Below, one piece after another: positions 1 to 6,920 of a stretch of DNA of 7,601 nucleotides. The DNA lies in NCBI GenBank assembly GCA_021767985.1, contig JAASSH010000089.1, positions 1-7,601 on the forward strand, in the 5' to 3' direction. Origin of the DNA: Gammaproteobacteria bacterium. GTDB taxonomy: Bacteria; Pseudomonadota; Gammaproteobacteria; GCA-001735895. The notes beneath the pieces were generated by a model, which had not been told where the DNA came from, did no database searches, and saw nothing but the letters and a program-made list of their open reading frames with translations. How positions within the stretch are numbered: the stretch's first letter is position 1; the number at the start of each line of letters is the position of its first letter. The translations under genes were made by a program, and so were the position numbers.

Positions 1-407
1 ATTCCAAGCTGAACTGCATTACCGCCTGCATCCAGGCCGCCAAGGCCGGAGCCGATGAAGCCCTGATGCTGGATCCGCACGGTTTCGTCGCGACCTGCAA
101 CTCGACCCATTTTTTTATCGTGCGTAAGGGCGAAGTCTGGACCTCGAGCGGAGACTACTGCCTGGGCGGCATCACGCGCGGCAACGTAATCGCTCTGTGC
201 CAGCAAAACGGGATCCCGGTGTCGCAGAAAAATTTCAGCCTGACCGATGTCTACGGCGCTGACGAGGCCTTCGTCACCGGTACCTTCGCCGGGCTGGCGC
301 CGGTGCGCGAGGTCGATGGCCGCATCATCGGCGATGGCGAGCGCGGTCCGATGGTGGAACGCCTGCAACAACTGTATCTCGAAATGCTCGAACAGGAATG
401 TCATTGA
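1..407 (+). CDS. Class IV (BCAT/D-amino-acid type) aminotransferase, C-terminal part, cut by the left edge
   Basis: The reading frame is open from base 3 to the TGA at 405-407, giving 134 residues. Family members are about 290-310 residues, so slightly under half is present and the start lies outside. Established family features visible here: the 'AGADEALMLD' strand, the 'GGITR' PLP-phosphate loop, 'VYGADEAFVTGT' with the second phosphate-binding Thr, and 'VDGRIIGDGERGP' near the C terminus. These fit IlvE/D-alanine-type fold IV transaminases, which move an amino group between an amino acid and a 2-oxo acid with PLP in the cytoplasm. Two oddities: the segment that normally reads (V/I)-x-E-G-x-x-x-N-(I/L)-F reads V-A-T-C-N-S-T-H-F-F (codons 87-116), so the glutamate that contacts PLP N1 is Thr; and the only nearby Lys (6-8) is directly before Leu-Asn. 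Substrate cannot be assigned. Its stop overlaps the sulfotransferase-like gene by 10 bases. Family is confident; activity as an ordinary BCAT is doubtful. Confidence 0.85.
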   Translation, partial: SKLNCITACIQAAKAGADEALMLDPHGFVATCNSTHFFIVRKGEVWTSSGDYCLGGITRGNVIALCQQNGIPVSQKNFSLTDVYGADEAFVTGTFAGLAPVREVDGRIIGDGERGPMVERLQQLYLEMLEQECH

Positions 408-1135
408 CCCCATTGCGCATCGCGATGTGGTCGGGGCCGCGCAACATCTCGACCGCGCTAATGCGGGCCTGGGAAAATCGCGACGATTGCGTGGTCTGGG
501 ACGAACCGCTTTACGGCTACTACCTGGATGCAACCGGCATCCCGCATCCGGGCGCGGCCGAGGTCATCGCCGACCAGGGCACCGACGCGGAGACTATTAT
601 CGCGACCTGCACGGGTGACATACCCGGCGGTAAAGCCATTTTCTACCAGAAACACATGACCCTGCACCTGCTGCCCGAACTCGACCGCGGCTGGTTGTCG
701 GCGCTGGTTAACTGTTTCCTGATCCGCGAGCCCGAGGCCGTGATCGCGTCGTACGCCGCGGTCCGCAGCGACGTGACCCTGGCCGATATCGGTTTCGTGC
801 AGCAGGCCGAACTGTTCGAGCAGGTTTGCAACATGACCGGGGAGATACCGCTGGTGATAGACAGCCGGGAGTTCCTGCTCGAGCCCGAGACCATGTTGCG
901 CGCCATCTGCGCACGGCTCGGCATCGAGTTCTCGCCGAAAATGTTGAGCTGGCCGGCCGGTCCGCGCGACAGCGACGGGATCTGGGCAAAATACTGGTAC
1001 GATTCGGTATGGAACTCGACCGGATTCGCACCCTATCGCGAGAAGCCCTTTCAGCTTAACCAGCGCGAGCAGGATATCGCCTCCGAAGCACGCCCTTACT
1101 ACGAAACCCTGTACCGGCAACGGCTGCAGCCCTAG
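398..1135 (+). CDS. Sulfotransferase-like P-loop protein (245 aa)
   Basis: This looks like a small cytosolic sulfotransferase-family protein, which would move a sulfuryl group from PAPS to an acceptor. A 5'-phosphosulfate-type loop, W-S-G-P-R-N-I-S-T, lies at residues 11-19 right after the first strand (LRIAM). A 3'-phosphate-type motif, F-L-I-R-E-P-E-A-V-I-A-S-Y, lies at 107-119 with R110 and S118 in the expected R-x7-S spacing. Other visible blocks are 'DEPLYG' (35-40), 'YQKHM' (83-87) and a C-terminal 'PYYETLYRQRL'. No signal peptide or membrane segment is seen. ATG 398 was chosen because the next in-frame ATG (425) would remove the first beta strand. AGGA at 394-397 abuts the start with almost no spacer, and the start lies inside the aminotransferase gene, so translation probably depends on coupling. 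The acceptor is unknown; the coupled aminotransferase suggests an amino-acid-derived or small-molecule substrate (inference). PAPS use is assumed from motifs, not shown. Confidence 0.8.
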   Translation: MSLTPLRIAMWSGPRNISTALMRAWENRDDCVVWDEPLYGYYLDATGIPHPGAAEVIADQGTDAETIIATCTGDIPGGKAIFYQKHMTLHLLPELDRGWLSALVNCFLIREPEAVIASYAAVRSDVTLADIGFVQQAELFEQVCNMTGEIPLVIDSREFLLEPETMLRAICARLGIEFSPKMLSWPAGPRDSDGIWAKYWYDSVWNSTGFAPYREKPFQLNQREQDIASEARPYYETLYRQRLQP

Positions 1136-1249
1136 TATCAAACGCGGTTATTGCAAGCCGAGTTTATGCAAACTATCTAACAGATTTTCGCCTTTCACCA
1201 CCATAGACGTCAGGGTACACTTGAGGCTCAGGCAATCAATACATTCAAT
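1136..1249 (+). promoter_or_regulatory. Leader region with an inverted repeat (possible operator)
   Basis: This 114-base gap separates the sulfotransferase-like gene from the MBL/CNB gene. It carries TTGCA (1151-1155), 11 bases, then TGCAA (1167-1171), a perfect 5+5 inverted repeat of operator-like size. TTGCAA at 1151-1156 could also serve as a weak -35 (4 of 6 to TTGACA), but no good -10 follows at 17 bases (TATCTA, 3 of 6). No intrinsic terminator is visible. No Shine-Dalgarno sits at a normal distance from ATG 1250: the nearest purine block (TGAGG, 1222-1226) is more than 20 bases away. Low confidence for any specific site. Confidence 0.2.
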
Positions 1250-3424
1250 ATGGCTGAACCTCAAATCCTCACGCCCGCAGCGGGCAGTCGAATCGTCATG
1301 GACGAATCCGAGGTTATTCTCTTTGGTCAGCCCCCCGAAGTTCTGAAGGGATTGCTAACCCAGGGCGTAACCCGCTTCGACACGCTGGTTCTGACCGATA
1401 TTCGCGAAAAGAACGGCTCGCTGCTGAATAACCTCGAATTCCCACTTTATTTCTTTTTGTTTTTTGCCAGGGGGCTTGCGGAGAAACGCAAGATCAACCT
1501 GGTCGGCGAAGCCGACTCGATAAGCCATGCGATGCGCCTGTTGCGTTTCACCCTGCTCGGGCCGAGTCGCGCGGAACTCGACCGCTGGCATACCGAAGAA
1601 GGATTGAAGAACGAGTGGCTCGCGGTCTCCGAGGCGTTGGCGCTGAAGGGCGATGATGATGTGCTGATCCAGGTCAACGAGTTTTTTAACCCGATCCCGT
1701 TCGAGAATAATATTGCCGTGGCCGGAGACTTTGCGATCGAACGCCAGGGTGTGGACCGTTACCTGGTAAGCAACCCGGGCGGCGACGTGTTCGTCGACCT
1801 CAACGATGGCGCCAAAATCAATCCGCCCTACCCGGTGCCAACCGACTACGTGCCCGGAGGTTTGACCAAGATGAGTATCGAGGTGCTCGGGGGTGCTTCC
1901 GGCTTTTCCACCACCGAGCCCTGCACCGGCCTGGCGCTGTGCTATAACGGCGACTACCTGCTAATCGATTCGATTCCGTTTCTCGATCAGCACCTGTTTG
2001 CGCGCGGCATCTCCAAGAACCAGGTTTCAGCCGTATTCCTGACCCACCTGCACGACGATCATTGCTCGATGTTTCCGCTGATGGATATGCCGCATCGAGT
2101 CGAGGTCATTACTACGCAGGAAATCTTCAACATGGCGATGGAAAAGCTCAGCTGCGGGCTCGGCTGGACTTTCGACTCGGTCGCCGAGCACTTCCAGCTG
2201 ATCCGGGTCAACCCGGGCGACACCATCAACTATTACGGCCTCACAATCGAGGTGCATAACACGGTGCACAGCATACCGACCATCGGCGCGACATTTTCGA
2301 CCATCCATAAGGGCCAGTTTCGCGACGTCTGTATCGTCGGGGACAACCAGAATATGACCGCGGTGCGCGCAATGGGCGAATCCGGAATCGTGCGCCCCGA
2401 GACTATCGAAAACCTCGAGCGTCTCTACAAACAGAATTTTCACCTGCTGATCGCCGATGGCGGCGGCGGCGATATTCACGGCGACCCCACCGATGCGCTC
2501 GATTCCGAGGCGGAGCGCGTGGTATTCGTGCATGTCGAGCAAGTGCCGGAAGCGCTGCAGACAACCTTTTCACTCGCCAGCTCGGGCAAACGCTATACCC
2601 TGATCGAGGGTGACAGCATGATTTACACCTCGCAGATCAACCACTACCTGACAATGTGGCTGGGGCAGCCTTTCCCGAACCGCTGGATGCGCAACCTGCT
2701 GGCCGAGCAGGAGATTTATCGCTACAACGCGGAGGACGTCATCATTGTCCAGGAGGCGGTAACGCATGGTTCGGTCTACCTGATCCTGACCGGTTACTGC
2801 GAAGTCGTGCGCGTCGAGGAAGGCACGCGTGAAACCGTGGCCATGCTGCAGGCTGGCGATGTAATCGGCGAGATGGCGATACTCACCGGTTCCGGCATTC
2901 GTAACGCCAGCGTGGTAGCCAAAACCCCGGTGACGGTCTGCGTGTTCGCCGAGGAAACCTTCCGCAACTTCATTCGCTACAGCGGTTTGCAGGGAATGCT
3001 GGAAAATCGCTGGTTGCTGCGCCCGGTAATCAAGCTGCTGCCCCAGTTTGCAGACCTGTCGTCCACCGTTACCGAAAAGATTTCACGCATCGCCGAATGG
3101 AAAGTAGTCGAGAGCGGCAATACGATGTGGCTGGATGATACGCATTTGTACATTTTCGTCGAAGGCTACGGCTCGATCGTCCACCAGGACGGCAGCGAAG
3201 AAAAGGTCGTCAACGGCGAGGAACTGGGCTGGCGCGCCTATACCGACGCCAGAGCCGTCGAAATGAACGCCACCACCGATTGCGGCCTGATCTGTATCGA
3301 CGCCAACGCTTATCGCGAGTTACTCAAGTCAACCCCGCAGCTCAATTACCACACGCGCAAACGGCTGACGCTCGAGGGCGACGATAAAGTGGGCTGGCTG
3401 CTCGGCGAGGTAGCGACTTACTAG
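1250..3424 (+). CDS. Metallo-beta-lactamase-fold hydrolase with tandem cyclic-nucleotide-binding-like domains (724 aa)
   Basis: No characterised gene is recognised. Domains by residue: 1-200 is an N-terminal region that looks like a decayed MBL copy; about 205-455 is an intact MBL domain; about 485-580 is a CNB (CRP/PKA type) domain; about 600-695 is a second, more divergent CNB-like domain. The MBL metal site looks complete: H266-x-H268-x-D270-H271, then H340 ('VHSIPTIG'), D365 ('VGDNQN') and H428 ('VFVHVE'). The 'HSIPTIG' and 'GDN' pattern resembles the RNase Z/phosphodiesterase-like branch more than true lactamases. In the first CNB, G540-E541 and R551-N552-A553-S554 form a phosphate-binding cassette with the same E-to-R spacing (10) as CRP E72/R82. 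The second has G656-E657 and a possible R668. There is no signal peptide, membrane span or HTH, so it is probably a cytosolic enzyme gated by a cyclic nucleotide (inference). The start at ATG 1250 lacks a clear SD; ATG 1298 is the alternative. The gene precedes a peptide ABC importer by 85 bases. Confidence 0.85.
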   Translation: MAEPQILTPAAGSRIVMDESEVILFGQPPEVLKGLLTQGVTRFDTLVLTDIREKNGSLLNNLEFPLYFFLFFARGLAEKRKINLVGEADSISHAMRLLRFTLLGPSRAELDRWHTEEGLKNEWLAVSEALALKGDDDVLIQVNEFFNPIPFENNIAVAGDFAIERQGVDRYLVSNPGGDVFVDLNDGAKINPPYPVPTDYVPGGLTKMSIEVLGGASGFSTTEPCTGLALCYNGDYLLIDSIPFLDQHLFARGISKNQVSAVFLTHLHDDHCSMFPLMDMPHRVEVITTQEIFNMAMEKLSCGLGWTFDSVAEHFQLIRVNPGDTINYYGLTIEVHNTVHSIPTIGATFSTIHKGQFRDVCIVGDNQNMTAVRAMGESGIVRPETIENLERLYKQNFHLLIADGGGGDIHGDPTDALDSEAERVVFVHVEQVPEALQTTFSLASSGKRYTLIEGDSMIYTSQINHYLTMWLGQPFPNRWMRNLLAEQEIYRYNAEDVIIVQEAVTHGSVYLILTGYCEVVRVEEGTRETVAMLQAGDVIGEMAILTGSGIRNASVVAKTPVTVCVFAEETFRNFIRYSGLQGMLENRWLLRPVIKLLPQFADLSSTVTEKISRIAEWKVVESGNTMWLDDTHLYIFVEGYGSIVHQDGSEEKVVNGEELGWRAYTDARAVEMNATTDCGLICIDANAYRELLKSTPQLNYHTRKRLTLEGDDKVGWLLGEVATY

Positions 3425-3509
3425 GCCCGATAAGTAGCAATTTGGCCGCTTTAACGTTAGCATCGTTTTTCGCGAAAGCAGTTACATAAAAAAACCAAAG
3501 AACTGACTA

Positions 3510-5228
3510 ATGCCGCTTTTAAGCATCAAGAACCTGTCGATCGAATTTCCCGGACGTTACGAAACCGATTATGCCGTCGAAGGCGTCAGTTTCGATCTGG
3601 AGCCCGGTGAGATACTCGGACTGGTGGGTGAGTCCGGCGCCGGCAAGTCCACCATCGGCAACGGCATCGTGCAGTTGCTGAGCCCGCCGGGGCGAGTATC
3701 GAAGGGCGACATTTACCTGAATGACACCAGGATCTCTAGCTTCACCGACAAGGAAATACTGAAGGTACGCGGCTCGCGCGTGGGCTTTATTTTTCAGGAT
3801 CCGATGACGTCGCTGAACCCGTTGTTCACGGTCGAAAACCAGCTTGTCGAAACCATTACCACGAACCTGAATGTCGGGCCGAAGGAAGCTGCGCGCATCG
3901 CGGTCGACCTGCTCGACCAGGTCGGAATTCCGGACCCCGAGGTTCGCATCAAACAGTTTCCGCACCAGTTTTCCGGCGGCATGCGCCAGCGCGTCGTGAT
4001 CGCGATCGCGCTCGCGGGCGAACCCGAATTGGTGATCGCCGACGAACCGACGACCGCACTCGACGTCTCGGTACAGGATCAAATCCTGTCGCTGATTCGC
4101 AAGCTGTGCCATGAACGCAAGGTCGGCTGCCTGCTGGTGACCCACGACATGGGCGTAATCGCGAGCGTCACCGACCGCGTGGCGGTTATGTACATGGGCC
4201 GTCTGGTGGAAATCGGCACCACCAAGCAGGTATTGACGCAGCCGCAACACGACTATACCAAGAGCCTGATCAGCGCGGTGCCGCGCGCCAATAGCAAGAT
4301 CAACCGTTTCCCGCTGGTGGAGTATATCGAGACTACCGAGAAGGGCCTGAAGCACATCGACGTTTCCAGCCACTGGCTGGGCCAGGGCCTGCGCCATGCG
4401 CATTCGGATACGCTGCTGGAGATAAAAGACCTGAACCTGAGCTTTATCACCCAGGACGCCCTGCTGCCGAAAAACCGCAAGTACCTGCAGGCCACCAGGG
4501 ACGTCAACCTGGTGATCAAGGCAGGCGAATCATTCGGACTGGTAGGCGAGAGCGGATCCGGCAAATCGACCATCGCGCGCATGGTAGCGGGGTTACAGCA
4601 ACCCGACAGCGGATCCATCCGTTTCGACGGCGTCGAGCTGGTTAACAACCCCGATCGTGAAGCGGTGCAGCAGGCGCGCCGGCAAATGCAGATGGTTTTT
4701 CAGAATCCCTATTCGTCGCTCAACGGGCGCATGAAGGTCAACGACATCATCGCCGAACCCATGCGATTTCATAAACTTGCACCGCCGCAGGACGTGTTGC
4801 AGATCGTCGGCGACCTGCTGGACCATGTCGGCCTTGGTCGCCAGATGGGACGACGCTATCCGCACGAGTTTTCCGGTGGGCAACGCCAGCGCATCTCGAT
4901 CGCGCGCGCACTCGCCAGCCGGCCGCGGTTACTGATTTGCGACGAGCCCACCTCGGCGCTGGATGTCTCGGTGCAGGCGCAAATTCTGAACCTGCTCAAG
5001 GACCTGCAGGACGAGCTCGGCCTGACCATGCTGTTTATCAGTCATGACCTGCCCGTAATCCGGCAAATGTGCGACCGGGTTGCAATCATGCGCCATGGGC
5101 GCATACTTGAGACCGCGGAAACCGAGACCTTCTTCGAGCACCCGCAAAACGAGTACAGCATCGAATTACTCGACCTGATGCCGCGGTTCGATCGCATTTA
5201 CGAAAATGAGGCTGTAACCCGGCCCTAA
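3510..5228 (+). CDS. Fused dipeptide/oligopeptide ABC transporter ATPase (DppD-DppF type, 572 aa)
   Basis: Two complete nucleotide-binding domains in one chain power a peptide-type ABC importer at the inner face of the cytoplasmic membrane. NBD1: Walker A G40-ESGAGKST-48, Q-loop Q96 in 'FQDPMTSLNP', signature FSGGMRQR 154-161, Walker B ending D178-E179, H-loop H212. NBD2: Walker A GESGSGKST 346-354, Q-loop Q398 in 'FQNPYSSLNG', signature FSGGQRQR 454-461, Walker B D478-E479, H-loop H512. All catalytic positions are present in both halves, so both sites should be active. 'FQDPMTSLNP', 'FQNPYSSLNG' and 'DEPT(T/S)ALDVSVQ' are typical of the Opp/Dpp/nickel family. Unfused DppD and DppF are each about 320-330 residues; this fusion is shorter because the region joining the halves (about 255-300) is compact and contains no Cys, unlike homologues with a C-terminal Fe-S cysteine cluster in DppD. 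An in-frame TGA at 3504-3506 fixes ATG 3510 as the first possible start. The ligand cannot be inferred from the ATPase. Confidence 0.95.
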   Translation: MPLLSIKNLSIEFPGRYETDYAVEGVSFDLEPGEILGLVGESGAGKSTIGNGIVQLLSPPGRVSKGDIYLNDTRISSFTDKEILKVRGSRVGFIFQDPMTSLNPLFTVENQLVETITTNLNVGPKEAARIAVDLLDQVGIPDPEVRIKQFPHQFSGGMRQRVVIAIALAGEPELVIADEPTTALDVSVQDQILSLIRKLCHERKVGCLLVTHDMGVIASVTDRVAVMYMGRLVEIGTTKQVLTQPQHDYTKSLISAVPRANSKINRFPLVEYIETTEKGLKHIDVSSHWLGQGLRHAHSDTLLEIKDLNLSFITQDALLPKNRKYLQATRDVNLVIKAGESFGLVGESGSGKSTIARMVAGLQQPDSGSIRFDGVELVNNPDREAVQQARRQMQMVFQNPYSSLNGRMKVNDIIAEPMRFHKLAPPQDVLQIVGDLLDHVGLGRQMGRRYPHEFSGGQRQRISIARALASRPRLLICDEPTSALDVSVQAQILNLLKDLQDELGLTMLFISHDLPVIRQMCDRVAIMRHGRILETAETETFFEHPQNEYSIELLDLMPRFDRIYENEAVTRP

Positions 5229-5280
5229 CAATAAGATTTTCTGGTTTATAGAAAAAAGCTGTTATCGATACAACAAACGC

Positions 5281-5287
5281 AAGGGAG
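5281..5287 (+). promoter_or_regulatory. Strong Shine-Dalgarno for the solute-binding protein
   Basis: AAGGGAG ends 8 bases before ATG 5296. It is the only near-consensus ribosome binding site in the window. The ATPase, the MBL/CNB gene and the permease all have weak or absent SD sequences, which fits high-level synthesis of the binding protein relative to the other transporter parts. It also fixes the start. Confidence 0.75.
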
Positions 5288-5295
5288 ACCCTGAA

Positions 5296-6852
5296 ATGAA
5301 AAATCGTTTTCTACTCACAACCTGCCTCGTGATGTCCAGCCTGCTGGCATTTACCACGGCAAACGCGAAGGAGCTGAAGCTGGCTTACGACGCCGACCCG
5401 GTCACGCTCGATATCCACGAACAACTGTCGGGCGGCGTGTTACAGCTAGCGCACATGTCCTTCGATCCGCTGATCCGCTGGACCAAGGAACTCGCGTTCG
5501 AACCGCGCCTTGCCACCAGCTATGAGCGCCTGAACCCGACCACGGTTCGATTCAATCTGCGCAAGGGTGTCAAGTTCCACAGCGGCAATACCATGACCGC
5601 GACGGATTTCAAATGGACCTTCAACCGTCTCAAGGAGAGCCCGGACTTCAAGGGTATTTTTGCCAATTTTACCGAACTCAACATCATCGATGATTACACC
5701 ATCGACCTGGTGACCAGTGGCCCTTACCCGCTGGTGTTGCACACCGCGACCTACATCTTCCCGCTGGATAGCGAGTTCTACAGCGGCACCGACGCCAACG
5801 GTAACGACAAGGGCGCGATCGTCAAGAACGGCGCATCCTTCGCGTCGACCAACCTGTCCGGCACCGGCCCGTTCAAGGTGACCTCGCGTGAGCAGGGCGT
5901 CAAGATCGTGTTCGATCGTTTCGAAGACTACTGGGACAAGAGCAGCCCGGGTAATGTTTCGAGAATCGTCTTCACTCCGATCAAGGATGAGCAAACCCGC
6001 GTCGCGGCACTGCTCTCCGGCGGCGTCGATTTCATCGCCCCGGTTTCACCGAACGATTTCGGCCAGATCCGTTCGTCCAGCAATGCCGAATTGATTACCA
6101 TGCCAGGCACGCGCATCATTACCTTCCAGCTGAACCAGGAGCGTCGCCCCGAGTTCCGCGATCAGCGCGTCCGTATGGCAATGGTGCACGCGGTTAACAA
6201 CGAAGCGATCGTCAAGAAGATCATGAAAGGCTTCGCCACCACCGCGGCGCAGTTCAGCCCTGAAGGCTATCTCGGTTACAACCCGGCCCTCAAGCCGCGC
6301 TTCGATCTCCAGCTGGCGAAGCAATTGATGAAGGACGCGGGCCACGAGGACGGCTTCAGCATCACCATGATGGCGCCCAACAACCGTTACGTGAACGACG
6401 ACAAGATCGCGCAGGCGGTGGCGGCGATGCTGTCCAAGATCAACATCAAGGTAGACCTGCAAACCATGCCGAAAGCACAGTACTGGCCGGCCTTCGACGA
6501 CCGCGCCGCGGACGTCATGATGATTGGCTGGCACTCCGATACCGAGGACAGCGCCAACTTTTACGAGTTCCTGGCGATGACCCCGGACCAGAGCACCGGC
6601 ATGGGCGTTTACAATTCGGGTAACTACTCGAGCGACTACGTCGACACGATGACGGTCAAGGCCAACTCGGAAACCGATCCCGATAAGCGCGCCAGGATGC
6701 TGCAGGATATCGAAGCCAAGATCTTCCAGGACGCTGGCTTCATTCCGCTGCACTGGCAGAATCTGGCCTGGGCCGCGCGCAAGGGCGTCAACGTCGACCC
6801 GATCGTCAACGCGCTGAACTTCCCTTACCTGGGTGATCTCGTTATCGACTAG
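5296..6852 (+). CDS. Periplasmic peptide-type ABC solute-binding protein, family 5 (518 aa)
   Basis: This is the extracytoplasmic receptor that captures the ligand (peptide, opine, nickel chelate or similar) and hands it to the Dpp/Opp-type permease. A Sec signal peptide is clear: K2/R4, a hydrophobic core at about 5-20, and an A-x-A site at A22-N23-A24, so the mature protein starts at about K25 and has about 494 residues. C10 is not in a lipobox at the right place, so it should be soluble in the periplasm. Family 5 signatures: 'YDADPVTLDIHEQ' (31-43), 'FDPLIRW', 'RLATSYERLNPTTVRFNLRKGVKFHSGNTMTATDFKWTFNRL' (the family block at about 71-112), 'GTGPFKV' (189-195), 'RFEDYW', 'QLNQERRPEFRDQRVRMAMVHAVNNEAIV' (278-306) and 'GWHSDTEDSANFYEFL' (411-426). 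Length matches DppA/OppA (about 510-540). Ligand identity cannot be read from the sequence. A strong terminator follows 24 bases after the stop. Confidence 0.95.
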   Translation: MKNRFLLTTCLVMSSLLAFTTANAKELKLAYDADPVTLDIHEQLSGGVLQLAHMSFDPLIRWTKELAFEPRLATSYERLNPTTVRFNLRKGVKFHSGNTMTATDFKWTFNRLKESPDFKGIFANFTELNIIDDYTIDLVTSGPYPLVLHTATYIFPLDSEFYSGTDANGNDKGAIVKNGASFASTNLSGTGPFKVTSREQGVKIVFDRFEDYWDKSSPGNVSRIVFTPIKDEQTRVAALLSGGVDFIAPVSPNDFGQIRSSSNAELITMPGTRIITFQLNQERRPEFRDQRVRMAMVHAVNNEAIVKKIMKGFATTAAQFSPEGYLGYNPALKPRFDLQLAKQLMKDAGHEDGFSITMMAPNNRYVNDDKIAQAVAAMLSKINIKVDLQTMPKAQYWPAFDDRAADVMMIGWHSDTEDSANFYEFLAMTPDQSTGMGVYNSGNYSSDYVDTMTVKANSETDPDKRARMLQDIEAKIFQDAGFIPLHWQNLAWAARKGVNVDPIVNALNFPYLGDLVID

Positions 6853-6876
6853 GGATGCTTTGTTTCGTCAATATCC

Positions 6877-6908
6877 ATGCTTCGAGGAATAATCCTCGGA
6901 GCATTTTT
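6877..6908 (+). terminator. Rho-independent terminator after the solute-binding protein gene
   Basis: Arms ATGCTTCGAGGA (6877-6888) and TCCTCGGAGCAT (6893-6904) pair over 12 positions, with one T-G wobble (6882/6899), around a 4-base ATAA loop. The run of T at 6904-6908 follows immediately. It sits 24 bases past the stop codon, the usual position for a terminator or attenuator. Confidence 0.85.
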
Positions 6909-6920
6909 AAAGAGCCGTCA

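Noticed and set aside
458..1141. Long open frame of 227 codons on the - strand
   Set aside because: It lies opposite the sulfotransferase-like gene, whose motifs are clear. The antisense translation has no recognisable domain and reflects GC-rich codon use.
1454..1465. T5 and T6 runs inside the MBL/CNB gene as a phase-variation or slippage site
   Set aside because: The runs are short and encode a plausible Phe/Leu-rich core helix in the intact frame. Nothing suggests frame switching.
3452..3477. Short palindromes TAACGTTA (3452-3459) and TTTCGCGAAA (3468-3477) before the ATPase gene
   Set aside because: They have no loop and no T tract placed for termination, and at 8-10 bases they may be chance. 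No regulatory claim is supported.
3519..4403. Open frame of 294 codons on the - strand
   Set aside because: It is the shadow of the first ATPase domain, whose Walker A, signature and Walker B motifs fix the + strand as coding.
5247..5272. AT-rich TATAGA / GATACA boxes before the binding-protein gene as a promoter
   Set aside because: Neither has a recognisable -35 at 16-18 bases, so the evidence is too weak to call.
6046..6753. Open frame of 235 codons on the - strand
   Set aside because: It lies opposite the binding-protein gene and has a His/Arg/Val-rich composition with no domain signature.
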